Below, one piece after another: positions 52,923 to 61,386 of a stretch of DNA of 64,000 nucleotides (position 1 is the stretch's first letter; every line of letters starts with the position of its first letter). Origin of the DNA: Chitinivibrionales bacterium (lineage in GTDB: Bacteria > Fibrobacterota > Chitinivibrionia > Chitinivibrionales > WJKA01). The DNA is taken from NCBI GenBank assembly GCA_014728295.1, contig WJLW01000033.1, positions 1 through 64,000 on the forward strand. The letters run 5' to 3'. The notes under the pieces are model-generated. The model made no database searches. It saw only the letters and a list, made by a program, of their open reading frames with translations, and was not told the origin of the DNA. A program made the position numbers and the translations under genes.

Positions 52923-54941
52923 CTAATGCAAATTGTTGGGATCGTTGCGGCGATAATTGCGCTCGACGGCGCGCATTGCCGTGGCGATGTCCGGGTACCA
53001 GTTTTCATAGTCGGCCGCAACTTTGCGGAACCGTTTATGGCCTTCCTGCTGCAGAATACCCAGCAGGCTCGATTCCACGGCATTCTGATAGTATATCCAT
53101 ACCTTACGATAGGGATCATGTCGCTCGTATTGAAGTGAGCGATCGCCGCGCAGGACTGCGTTTGTCAATTTTGAACGAATGTATTTGAGATTTTCGGCTT
53201 CTTTGGGCATGAGCACGTTTATGGTCGGTGACGTCGAAAATTTCAGGAGTAATCCCTGTGGGCGAGCAGGCGCCCGGCGCATCCAGGATAGTTCCTGCGG
53301 AAGGTGTAAGCAGGCCCAGTCCGCATACGCTCCGCCGCGCTGCTTACCGGCGGATACCAGCTTGAGCATGCAGCGATCGTACAATGCCTGCATGTTGCGG
53401 CGATCGAATGGCTTGCCCAGATCGAAGCGGGATACCTCGCGGGCGAATGCGCCGAATTCCGGTTGCCACGTGGGCAGCAGTTCTGCAAAATGATTGCGCA
53501 GGTAATCCATGTACCAGAAGCGCCGCATCATCAGGACATCAATGACGAAAAGATCGGTGCGATAGCCTTCTACGTGACGCAGGTAAAGATACGGCGCGTA
53601 CAGATCCCATTCAGCGGTGATAACGACCGCATTGCGGGGGAGCGGATCCAGGCACTCTTTGACCAGCGTGCGCGCGGTCGTTTCCCGGCTGAGATTGCAG
53701 TAGAAATTGTTCATGGCGACATTCAGCGTGATGCTCGCCGCAATGAGCACCGCAAGCGCAATTTTTGCCTGCATGAGTGAAAGGAGTCGTGAGATTACCC
53801 GGACGCCGATTCCCGACAGCACACACCATGCAGCAGTTGCCGGCAGATCATATGCCATGCGATCTTCGGGACCGACGACGTAGAGCGTTGACAGAAGAAA
53901 ATTCAATCCAATCAGTAACGCGGGTACGCCTAAGGCAAGCGTTCGGTTTCGCCAACCCTTTACATATTTGATGCCGAAGCCGAGGCCGCCGATGATTGCA
54001 ATTAAGGCAGGGATGCCGCATCCCCGGCAGAGCAATTGCCAGAAATCTGCGATGACTTTGCCGCGGCGCCCGGCGCCTTTCAATATGTCGTGATACTGCC
54101 CACCGGTAATATGGCGCGCAAGGAGATTGAAATTGTGAATGCCGCCCCAGTTTATGGACGGATCATTGTGCGAGGCAATGAACAGGTAGAGGTACAGGCT
54201 TAGCGATCCGGCCAGGCACACACCGAAGATGAGCAGCAGTCGTGTGTTGAGCAGCAGCCGTGGTGAGGCGACAAGCAATATCAGCATCAGGCAGGGGAAA
54301 ATTAAAAGTGTTGTCGCATGATGGTTGGCAAGTCCCAGACAGGAAAATACGCAGCACGCAATGACCCAGCACCAGAAAGGTTTTGGTATTGTCGCATTGT
54401 ACCCTGCGACATCGCGTGATCTGCTTTGGGCCGGATCGACCCATCGTGAGAAAATGGCATACGCCTTGAGAGCGGCAAGCCAGGAGGCGCAAATCAGGAA
54501 AATGTTGAGCGTGTAAACCTCCTGCACGCCGCTCCAGGTCCAGAGGTTGCGGCTGGTAGCAAAAGCAACGGCGGCAAAGACTGCGGGCCAGATTTTATGC
54601 GCGGCGTATTCATCCCGCTTGTCGATGATGCCGATAGTCACGCTGGCGATACCATAGATGCAGGCACTTGCAGCAGCCCCGAAAAAGCACGACATAACCG
54701 TTACCATTCGTGCTGGTGATGCAAACGGTAGTGCGGCAAACACTTTGCCGAGCAGGAGGTACAAAGGAAATCCGGGCGGATGCGCAATGCCCCCTTTTGC
54801 CGACACCAGGGCAAAAAACGAGGAGTCAACCAATACGAGGTCGGGTGCCGAAGTGAGGAGATAGAATACGAAGGTGGTCAGAAAGAGTGCGGCGAAAGGG
54901 ACGATTCGGTGTATATGCAGTGATCGAAAAAAAGGTACCAT
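52923..54941 (-). CDS. DUF2723 membrane protein (GT-C-like glycosyltransferase)
   Basis: The product has about 672 residues from the ATG at 54941; the frame runs on to 55067 without support. Membrane helices fill roughly residues 15-430, with the DUF2723 hallmark GGIAHPPGFPLYLLLG in the first periplasmic loop, then a soluble C-terminal part of about 230 residues. The family is placed with protein O-mannosyltransferase-like GT-C enzymes, including a Bacteroidetes protein O-glycosylation factor; substrate unknown. It lies 60 bases upstream of the core-MetE gene but is probably a separate function. Confidence 0.82.
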   Translation of the reverse strand: MVPFFRSLHIHRIVPFAALFLTTFVFYLLTSAPDLVLVDSSFFALVSAKGGIAHPPGFPLYLLLGKVFAALPFASPARMVTVMSCFFGAAASACIYGIASVTIGIIDKRDEYAAHKIWPAVFAAVAFATSRNLWTWSGVQEVYTLNIFLICASWLAALKAYAIFSRWVDPAQSRSRDVAGYNATIPKPFWCWVIACCVFSCLGLANHHATTLLIFPCLMLILLVASPRLLLNTRLLLIFGVCLAGSLSLYLYLFIASHNDPSINWGGIHNFNLLARHITGGQYHDILKGAGRRGKVIADFWQLLCRGCGIPALIAIIGGLGFGIKYVKGWRNRTLALGVPALLIGLNFLLSTLYVVGPEDRMAYDLPATAAWCVLSGIGVRVISRLLSLMQAKIALAVLIAASITLNVAMNNFYCNLSRETTARTLVKECLDPLPRNAVVITAEWDLYAPYLYLRHVEGYRTDLFVIDVLMMRRFWYMDYLRNHFAELLPTWQPEFGAFAREVSRFDLGKPFDRRNMQALYDRCMLKLVSAGKQRGGAYADWACLHLPQELSWMRRAPARPQGLLLKFSTSPTINVLMPKEAENLKYIRSKLTNAVLRGDRSLQYERHDPYRKVWIYYQNAVESSLLGILQQEGHKRFRKVAADYENWYPDIATAMRAVERNYRRNDPNNLH

Positions 54942-55428
54942 GGCATCAGATATACAGTGATCGTGCTGGAGTAGTAAAAGTAATTCCAGCGCACCAGATA
55001 GGACAAAACCGGGGCATTTTATTCCAGAGCAATACCAGCACTGCACTATAGAAATAAGCGGAAACAATACATAGTGTAATTTTTATTACTATGTTGCTCT
55101 TTATAAAATGCGGCCAATAAATGACATTATGAAAGCCATACCGAATGATACCAAACTCATTACGAAATATGCGGAAAAAATGCGTGGCGTATTTTCTCTG
55201 AGTAATCTTTGCAGCTTGTTAGGTGAACATGGCCAGATTTGCCTTGAGAGGCAGGTGAGCACTGTGCAGGATGCGGAAATTGTCGCGCGGTTTTGCGAAG
55301 GCTGCTGCGTCATTCCCCGGGCTGAACATATCTGGCCATGGTCCCGAATTAACCAAAACGCGTTTGCCAGTCCGGGGTGAGCCCGCCTGCGCACAAAATC
55401 AAAAAATTCATTTTACAAGCACTCTTCC
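54942..55428. other. 487-base region between two divergent membrane-protein genes
   Basis: It must hold the promoters of both genes. An 11-base perfect inverted repeat, CATGGCCAGAT at 55228-55238 and ATCTGGCCATG at 55330-55340, stands out. A 90-codon plus-strand frame (55108-55380) covers it, without a ribosome-binding site or recognisable similarity, so I do not call it a gene. Around 55060-55105 the sequence is strongly AT-rich. Confidence 0.5.
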
Positions 55429-57177
55429 ATGCGAAACTTCATCAAAAGGTTCGTCGACGCTTCTTCAGTCAAATCGATTGCCGTTTTTCTCATCTCCGGA
55501 TTCTTTGCCTGGTTTCCGTTGACAAATACCGATATCTGGTGGCATCTCGCAACTGCGCGGGAGATGCTGGCCAGTGCTACCTACCTGTATACTGATCCCT
55601 TTTCGTTCACGCCGCATGTAGAGTGCTGGATCAATTTGCACTGGGTATTTCAACTCGTTGCATACGGAATCTACCAGGTTGCATCCGTCAAAGGCCTGGT
55701 GCTGTGTAAAGCGGCGCTCTTTGGTCTGACCACAGTGGTGGTATATTACGCTATACCTGCTGCAAAGCGGGGCTGGATCGGTGTGTTGCTGCTGGGGCTT
55801 GCGGTATTTGAAGTGCGTTATCTGGTTCTGGCCAGACCGATTGTTGTTACGACGCTGATGATCGCGTTGTTTATGTCCCTGTTTGAGCGATGGCGGGTTG
55901 AGCGGCGCGTCGGGTATTTGCTGCCGTTGATCCCGCTGCAGATCATCTGGACAAATGCGCAGGGCTTATTCATTCTGGGACCGGTAATTGCCGGAGCCTA
56001 CTGGATGGGGGATGGTCTGATTGCGTACCTGGTTGCATCACCGGCTCGTAGCGGGAAGCGAATCGATCGCACGGCAATTAGGGATATCTCTGCGATAGCA
56101 GGCGCAATTGTGCTTTCGACGATAGTCAATCCCCGGCATGTTCATGGTATCCTGTTCCCTTTTAAACTCTTTAGTCGTATCGATCCGAATCTCAAGAACA
56201 TCTACGCGACGAATGTCTCCGAGAACGCGCCGCTAATGACGCTAATGAGCAACGAACCGCGATATTTCGTGTCAGCCGTCATTATTACGCTGCTGCTGGT
56301 GGTTTCCTTTTTTGCAGCACTGCGACGATTTCGCTGGTCGCATGCAATGCTCAGCATCGGTTTCTTTGCACTGGCTTTTATGGCAAAACGCAATATTTTG
56401 CTGTATTTCATCGTTGCCGTGCCGATATTGGTGCACAATTTCGGATTGGTCAATCATCCCGAAGCAAGGCTCAAAGACGTAGCGTATTACCGCAAAAACA
56501 TAATTGGAATGATGGGCGTAATAATTCTGCTCTTTGGCTTTACTCACGCAAAAATGCTGAGTATCAGTCCCGGTAACGGTATTGCCCCCTTTCGGTATCC
56601 GCAGGAAGCTGTGCGCTACCTTGATGGTCATCCGGTCGGGGGAAACATGTTTAACGCCATTCGCGCCGGCGGGTATCTGCTTTGGGAGCGTTATCCACCG
56701 CATCAGGTATTTATCGACGGCAGATTGATTATTCGGACACCGGCATTTTTCGCAGAATACTTGTCAATTCTGGATAATCCCGACCTTTTTGCAGCATTGG
56801 ATCGCAGGTTTTCCATAACCCACGTTCTGGTTCCAACAGCTTTGCATGGACGCTACAAAGGCTTTGCTGCACGGCTCTACCGGCTTGCGGAATGGAAATT
56901 AGTCAGTTATGATGGAGCCTGGGCGCTCTTTTACCACGAAGATGTGGCCAGCGGTACCGGAATCAATTTGGCCAATCAGACTGATGTTGATCGTATCACG
57001 ACTCAGTTGAAGCGAAAATGGCGACAGAATCCGGAGATTTATCAGGAAGCAATAGGCTATATTCGTCAATTTCTGCTTCAGCTCTCATTGAACACTGATC
57101 CCCTCGCTACCAACCAGGAAAAGCGATTTTCGGGAAATTGCCCATTGATATCATGGGTGCATCCTTCAAAATTTTGA
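55429..57177 (+). CDS. polytopic membrane protein, GT-C/PMT-like
   Basis: This 582-residue protein has about ten membrane helices in residues 15-385 and a C-terminal soluble part. The first periplasmic loop holds TNTDIWWHLATAREML, reminiscent of the acidic catalytic loop (Asp near the first helix) of GT-C enzymes, followed by FTPHVECWINLHWVFQLVAY. A conserved-looking GGNMFNAIRAGGYLLWERYP and FIDGRLII follow. It has no strong family name; I consider it a lipid-linked sugar transferase candidate. It is divergent from the DUF2723 gene. The last 30 residues (ATNQEKRFSGNCPLISWVHP) are unlike the rest and may mark a frameshifted end. Confidence 0.7.
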   Translation: MRNFIKRFVDASSVKSIAVFLISGFFAWFPLTNTDIWWHLATAREMLASATYLYTDPFSFTPHVECWINLHWVFQLVAYGIYQVASVKGLVLCKAALFGLTTVVVYYAIPAAKRGWIGVLLLGLAVFEVRYLVLARPIVVTTLMIALFMSLFERWRVERRVGYLLPLIPLQIIWTNAQGLFILGPVIAGAYWMGDGLIAYLVASPARSGKRIDRTAIRDISAIAGAIVLSTIVNPRHVHGILFPFKLFSRIDPNLKNIYATNVSENAPLMTLMSNEPRYFVSAVIITLLLVVSFFAALRRFRWSHAMLSIGFFALAFMAKRNILLYFIVAVPILVHNFGLVNHPEARLKDVAYYRKNIIGMMGVIILLFGFTHAKMLSISPGNGIAPFRYPQEAVRYLDGHPVGGNMFNAIRAGGYLLWERYPPHQVFIDGRLIIRTPAFFAEYLSILDNPDLFAALDRRFSITHVLVPTALHGRYKGFAARLYRLAEWKLVSYDGAWALFYHEDVASGTGINLANQTDVDRITTQLKRKWRQNPEIYQEAIGYIRQFLLQLSLNTDPLATNQEKRFSGNCPLISWVHPSKF

Positions 57178-57422
57178 ACAGATTCTATGCGTTGAGCCAC
57201 ACCAAAGTTCTCTGGACCATATCTTTTATGAAGGAGCCGCAAGCACCGCAAGGTTTTCGCTGAAAATCCGGTAGCGAGCTTCACTTATCAAAAAACTACC
57301 AAGTTCACCTTTGAAATATGTATTTTATTCAAACTGAAATCATGCTATGTATGCGCTTATTGAGAAGCGTGCGACTACAGAGCGAGACAATAACAACCTT
57401 TTAAATTCCTACAGGAGGATTT
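57178..57422. other. intergenic region upstream of the beta-propeller gene
   Basis: This 245-base AT-rich stretch has no gene I can support. TTGAA..TTCAA half-sites near 57311 and 57328 and a small hairpin (CGCTT/AAGCG, near 57355-57370) are present. AGGAGG sits right before the next ATG. Confidence 0.4.
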
Positions 57423-58595
57423 ATGCGTTTAAAATCAATGCTTCTGCTTGGTGCTTTTGTGATAGGTAATGCAACTCTGGTTCTGGGTCAAGGAGCCCCG
57501 GTTGGTGCTGCAGTCAAGCCTAAAAAGAAGGAGCAAAGAGCCCTGGAAGAGTTCAAGGGCAAACTCGAAGGCAAAATTGCCTGGTCAAGCTCGCGTTCGA
57601 ATCGTCTCCATGACATCTGGATCATGAATGCCGACGGAACTGACAAAACGCAGTTGACAAAAAGCAACAATGTCGACTGGTTCTCACGCTTTTCTCCCGA
57701 TGGCGGCCGGGTCACCTTTGCCCGTTCTAAAATGGGCTGGGTCAAAGAGATGGACGCCAAGTTCTACGATAAATGGGATGTCTGGATGGTCAATGTAGAC
57801 GGCTCGGATGAAAAGAAAATCGTGGAAGACGCCTGCTGGGCCAACTGGATTGGTGATAATGAAATTTCATTTGCCCGTGGCGGCAAGGTTTTCACCAAGG
57901 ATCTCGGCAGCGGTGAGGAAGAACTGCTGTGGGATGCAGAAGAAGCCATCAAAAAGGGAACGATTGCGCAGCAGCCGCAGCTTGCACCGAATCGCAAGTT
58001 TCTTGCGGCGACCCTTCGCGGCTCATCCCGCGAAACCGGCATCTGGAATTTCGAGAAAAAAGAATGGTACACCATGGGCGGCGGGTGCCAGATCAACTGG
58101 TTTCCTTCATCAGAAGAAGTCTTTCGCATGAACGAAGTCAGCTACAATACGTCTGTTTTGCGCGTTCCAATAGACGAAAATGGTAAGCCCACCGTAAAAA
58201 TGACCGGTCGTTTGCGTATCCCCAAAAAGATTGTTATGATGGATTTGCCCGGCCGTCGTACTCATGAATACTTTCCGAAGCTTGACCAGGAAGGTGAGTG
58301 GATGGTTTGGTGTGCAACCGCCAAGGGGCATGACCATGACATCTATGACTATGAAGTATACGTCTGGAAAATTGGCGACGACATCAAAAAAGGCCCCGTT
58401 CGTCTCACGTTCCATTCCGGAAATGACCGCTGGCCCGATATCTTCTTGGGCAAGGCTTCGGCTCCCGCCCCGGCTCCCGAACCGGCTCCCGAACCGGCAA
58501 TGGAAGAAGAGTCAAGAGACGATGATACTGATGCCATGGAAGAGGATGCACCGGATAGCGAAGAAAGCGATATGGATATAGACATGGATATGTAG
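57423..58595 (+). CDS. exported TolB-like beta-propeller protein with acidic C-terminal tail
   Basis: The product has 390 residues. A signal peptide (MLLLGAFVIGNATLVLGQGA region) is followed by PD40/TolB-type repeats: GKIAWSSSRSNRLHDIWIMN, then DWFSRFSPDGGRVTFARS, then DVWMVNVDGSDEKKI, and a last blade ending RWPDIFLGKA. The tail has an Ala-Pro-Glu repeat (APAPAPEPAPEPA) and then an almost wholly acidic segment with Met (DSEESDMDIDMDM). The beta-propeller probably binds a partner in the periplasm. A strong terminator follows, so the gene is monocistronic. The acidic tail could bind divalent metal; that is a guess. Confidence 0.82.
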   Translation: MRLKSMLLLGAFVIGNATLVLGQGAPVGAAVKPKKKEQRALEEFKGKLEGKIAWSSSRSNRLHDIWIMNADGTDKTQLTKSNNVDWFSRFSPDGGRVTFARSKMGWVKEMDAKFYDKWDVWMVNVDGSDEKKIVEDACWANWIGDNEISFARGGKVFTKDLGSGEEELLWDAEEAIKKGTIAQQPQLAPNRKFLAATLRGSSRETGIWNFEKKEWYTMGGGCQINWFPSSEEVFRMNEVSYNTSVLRVPIDENGKPTVKMTGRLRIPKKIVMMDLPGRRTHEYFPKLDQEGEWMVWCATAKGHDHDIYDYEVYVWKIGDDIKKGPVRLTFHSGNDRWPDIFLGKASAPAPAPEPAPEPAMEEESRDDDTDAMEEDAPDSEESDMDIDMDM

Positions 58596-58622
58596 TATCT
58601 GAGCCTCCATGCGTATTTTGAT

Positions 58623-58654
58623 AAAGCCTGCTCTGTTGTGAGCAGGCTTTTTTT
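58623..58654 (+). terminator. rho-independent terminator
   Basis: AAAGCCTGCTC (58623-58633) pairs with GAGCAGGCTTT (58640-58650) around the loop TGTTGT, an 11-base perfect stem that runs into a T-tract. It ends the beta-propeller gene transcript 28 bases after its stop. Confidence 0.95.
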
Positions 58655-58847
58655 GCTACCGAAGCTATTTTCCTTAAAAAGGCACCGAGATGATGCCGTC
58701 ACACTTTTAGGACTCTTCTACCGGCAGGAGTACTCTCCTCATACTATCCGGTTCCTGCTCCGGCCAATACGACTCCCTCATGCAGACATGCCGCTGATTT
58801 TTCCTTTACAGCGGCGATTTCGACGAATCTCTTCCATGAGTTATTTT

Positions 58848-58859
58848 ACAGGTACCTGT
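58848..58859. promoter_or_regulatory. palindrome upstream of thiS, possible operator
   Basis: ACAGGTACCTGT is a perfect 12-base palindrome about 50 bases before the thiS start. A second, AGACGTCT, lies at 58866-58873. They could be operator half-sites for a dimeric repressor. No TPP riboswitch consensus could be read in the 250 bases upstream of thiS, so thi gene control here may be by protein. Confidence 0.3.
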
Positions 58860-58908
58860 GAGAAGAGACGTCTGAGCGCCTGATTCCCGACCAAGCATAC
58901 GCAAAAGC

Positions 58909-59112
58909 ATGAAAATCACCCTGAACGGCAATGAAGCAACATTTGACGAGAGAACCACCGTGATGGACGTAATTAATTCGAAGAACATCAATCCCGAAAA
59001 CGTCGCAGTAGAGCTCAACCTGCACATACTGTCGAAAGAAGAGTATGCTACAGCAGTCCTCAGAGTCGGTGACACGCTTGAAATCCTCAGCTTTATGGGG
59101 GGGGGGCGGTGA
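58909..59112 (+). CDS. thiS: sulphur carrier protein ThiS with an extra C-terminal arginine
   Basis: The product has 67 residues with a ubiquitin-like fold: [20 protein letters not shown], then [14 protein letters not shown] and [13 protein letters not shown]. ThiS gives sulphur to ThiG through a C-terminal thiocarboxylate on Gly-Gly. Here the frame ends FMGGGR, adding one arginine after the glycines; as read, that would block adenylation until removed. The end is encoded by a run of ten G (59097-59106). It overlaps thiG by GTGA. A ThiF adenylase is not in the window. Confidence 0.9.
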   Translation: MKITLNGNEATFDERTTVMDVINSKNINPENVAVELNLHILSKEEYATAVLRVGDTLEILSFMGGGR

Positions 59113-59879
59113 GTGAAGACCTGTTAATGATCGGCGGGCGCGAGGTCCGCTCCAGACTCATAACCGGATCGGGCAAATATCGTGATGACCGGCTGATTCC
59201 CCGTGTGCTGGAAGCTGCCGAATGCGATATCATTACGGTAGCTTTACGCAGGATTGATCTGGAGAACCGGCAGGACAGCATTCTCAACCACATTCCCAAA
59301 GACAGGATTCTGCTGCCCAACACCTCCGGCGCCCGTACTGCAGAAGAAGCCATTCGTCTTGCCAGGCTGGCCCGTGCGGCAGGGTGCGGCAACTGGGTTA
59401 AAATAGAAGTGATCAGCGATCAGAAATATCTGCTTCCCGATAACCAGGAGACGATTGCCGCTACCCAAGCGCTGGTTAAAGAAGATTTCGTCGTATTGCC
59501 GTACGTATGCCCCGAGCTCTATGCCGCCCGGCGCCTGGTAGAGGCCGGTGCCGCCGCCGTCATGCCGCTGGGGGCGCCAATCGGCTCCAACCGTGGACTG
59601 CGTACCAGCGAACTGATCGAGATTTTAATTGCAGAGATCGATGCACCGATAATTGTCGATGCAGGAATTGGCAGACCCTCCGAAGCTGCTCTGGCAATGG
59701 AGATGGGGGCGGATGCGATCCTGCTCAACACCGCCATCGCCACCGCCGATGATCCCGTGGCCATGGCTCGTGCGTTCAGGCTTGCAGTCGAGGCCGGGCG
59801 TACCGCGTTTACTGCCGGTCTGGCATCGACCTCCAAAGCAGCGCGTGCGTCATCGCCCCTGACCGGCTTTTTATCTTGA
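59109..59879 (+). CDS. thiG: thiazole synthase ThiG
   Basis: The 256-residue TIM barrel has the Schiff-base lysine in [10 protein letters not shown], the substrate loop [17 protein letters not shown], and the phosphate-binding [11 protein letters not shown] and [11 protein letters not shown]. It joins 1-deoxyxylulose 5-phosphate, dehydroglycine and ThiS thiocarboxylate into the thiazole of thiamine. It begins at a GTG that overlaps the thiS stop; a G-run precedes it in place of a normal ribosome-binding site. It is followed by thiH with 14 bases between stop and ATG. Confidence 0.96.
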   Translation: MSEDLLMIGGREVRSRLITGSGKYRDDRLIPRVLEAAECDIITVALRRIDLENRQDSILNHIPKDRILLPNTSGARTAEEAIRLARLARAAGCGNWVKIEVISDQKYLLPDNQETIAATQALVKEDFVVLPYVCPELYAARRLVEAGAAAVMPLGAPIGSNRGLRTSELIEILIAEIDAPIIVDAGIGRPSEAALAMEMGADAILLNTAIATADDPVAMARAFRLAVEAGRTAFTAGLASTSKAARASSPLTGFLS

Positions 59880-59893
59880 CAAGTGAGGCTGCC

Positions 59894-61039
59894 ATGTCTT
59901 TCAATGCCATAATTGACACACTAAATTACGAAGAGATGCAAAAACGTGTTCGCGCCGTTTCGGCAAGAGATGTCGAATTGACCTTGGGGAAGGAAGCGTT
60001 TTATCCGAATGACTTCCCGGTGCTTGTTTCGGATGCGGCGGATGCCTATCTGGAGCAGATCGCGCAGATTGCCCATCGCCTGACCCGCAAGCAGTTCGGC
60101 AATGTGATATTCATGTTCACGCCATTTTACATTTCAAATTACTGTATTAACACATGCGATTACTGTTCGTTCGCGCGCCAGTACAAAATTGATCGCAAAC
60201 AGCTCAAGCTCGATGAAGTCCGCAAAGAGGCAGAGAAAATCAGCTCGACGGGCATGCGCAATGTGCTCATACTTACCGGTGAAGCACAATCGATCACAAC
60301 CTTGCATTACATTGCCGAAAGTGTCGCCATATGCACCGAGTACTTTTCCTCGATCGGCATAGAAATTTATCCTCTGCCGCAAAGTGGCTACAAACGATTA
60401 TTCGATGCAGGGACTGATGCACTCACGATATATCAGGAAGTTTACAATAAAGACGCCTACACATATTTCCACCGGGCGGGACCCAAAGCCGACTATGCAT
60501 TCCGGCTCGACGCACCCGAACGGGCCTGCAACGAACGCATTCATGCGGTGACAATCGGACCGCTTCTGGGGCTGGCGGATTATCAGGTGGAGGCGTGGTG
60601 CACTGCGTTGCATCTCGACTATCTTACCCGCAACTATCCCGGTACAGAAATGTCGATCTCACTTCCCCGGCTGCGCCCCCTCGTCAGTGAATTCAAGGCG
60701 CCCATTGAAGTTGACCGAAGGCAATTCGTGCGCCTGCTTATGGCATTCCGGCTTGTCTTTCCCTATGCCGGCATAACGGTATCCACGCGCGAGTCGCCCC
60801 AATTCCGCAACAATTTGTTGCCGCTTGGCGTTACCAAAATGTCGGCGGGTGTCTCTACTGCGGTTGGCGGACATGGAGAAGAGGCGTCGACGGGGCAATT
60901 TGAAATCGATGACCAGCGTTCCCTGGCGCAAATGAAACAGGACTTGCTCGATCACGGGTTTCAACCGGTGACCCATGACTGGAGCTCAAAGCTGCTCAAA
61001 AGCGGGATCGCGCAGCAGTTTTCGATCAGCGGCCGATAG
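59894..61039 (+). CDS. thiH: 2-iminoacetate synthase ThiH (radical SAM)
   Basis: The product has 381 residues. The radical-SAM cysteines are in CINTCDYCSF (CxxxCxxC), followed by LILTGEAQSITTLHYIAESV. ThiH cleaves tyrosine to make dehydroglycine for ThiG, the oxygen-sensitive route used by anaerobes. The ATG at 59894 has GTGAGG 5 bases upstream; a TTG at 59876 that would overlap thiG is possible but less good. Its last 54 bases overlap, tail to tail, the Nudix gene on the other strand. Confidence 0.95.
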   Translation: MSFNAIIDTLNYEEMQKRVRAVSARDVELTLGKEAFYPNDFPVLVSDAADAYLEQIAQIAHRLTRKQFGNVIFMFTPFYISNYCINTCDYCSFARQYKIDRKQLKLDEVRKEAEKISSTGMRNVLILTGEAQSITTLHYIAESVAICTEYFSSIGIEIYPLPQSGYKRLFDAGTDALTIYQEVYNKDAYTYFHRAGPKADYAFRLDAPERACNERIHAVTIGPLLGLADYQVEAWCTALHLDYLTRNYPGTEMSISLPRLRPLVSEFKAPIEVDRRQFVRLLMAFRLVFPYAGITVSTRESPQFRNNLLPLGVTKMSAGVSTAVGGHGEEASTGQFEIDDQRSLAQMKQDLLDHGFQPVTHDWSSKLLKSGIAQQFSISGR

Positions 61040-61372
61040 ATCCAGCACTTCAAGCTCAGCGTGCGTAAACCAGCCGATTTGCTGATGCTCCAGGGCGCGG
61101 GGCTCTCCAGCAGTAATCGTTGCAATAAAGGGAATGAGGCAAATTATCTTCCCGCCATAGTCGTGAATAACGCTGCCAAGTCGGTGAGACAGTGCCATCT
61201 CCACGCCAAGTTCCTCCCTAATTTCCCGCACCAGACTGGCTTGCGCGTTTTCACCGGGATCGATTTTACCGCCGGGGAATTCCCATTGCAAAGCATTGTG
61301 ATCGGTGCTGCTGCGCTGAGCGGCAAGAAATTTGCCGTTGCGGGTGATAATGGCACAGGTAACATTGAGCAT
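60986..61372 (-). CDS. mutT: Nudix hydrolase, MutT-like
   Basis: The product has 128 residues. The Nudix box GGKIDPGENAQASLVREIREELGV is complete (GX5EX7REUXEEXGU) between residues about 35 and 57. MutT-like members cleave 8-oxo-dGTP or other nucleoside diphosphate derivatives; the C-terminal EHQQIGWFTHAELEVLDLSA is typical of CTP pyrophosphohydrolase/MutT proteins. It is alone on the minus strand, convergent with thiH, and starts 14 bases after the stop of the large outer-membrane protein gene. Confidence 0.88.
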   Translation of the reverse strand: MLNVTCAIITRNGKFLAAQRSSTDHNALQWEFPGGKIDPGENAQASLVREIREELGVEMALSHRLGSVIHDYGGKIICLIPFIATITAGEPRALEHQQIGWFTHAELEVLDLSAADRKLLRDPAFEQL

Positions 61373-61386
61373 TGCGCCCCCCCCGG

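Noticed and set aside
55108-55380. 90-codon plus-strand frame between the two membrane-protein genes
   Set aside because: No ribosome-binding site, no recognisable similarity, and it competes with an equally long antisense frame; treated as non-coding.
57149-57263. Continuation of the GT-C-like gene in another frame after a frameshift
   Set aside because: The alternative reading has no visible similarity, so an altered end cannot be shown.
58656-58908. TPP riboswitch upstream of thiS
   Set aside because: Short CTGAG- and CCTGAT-like words are present but not in the order or pairing of the TPP aptamer.
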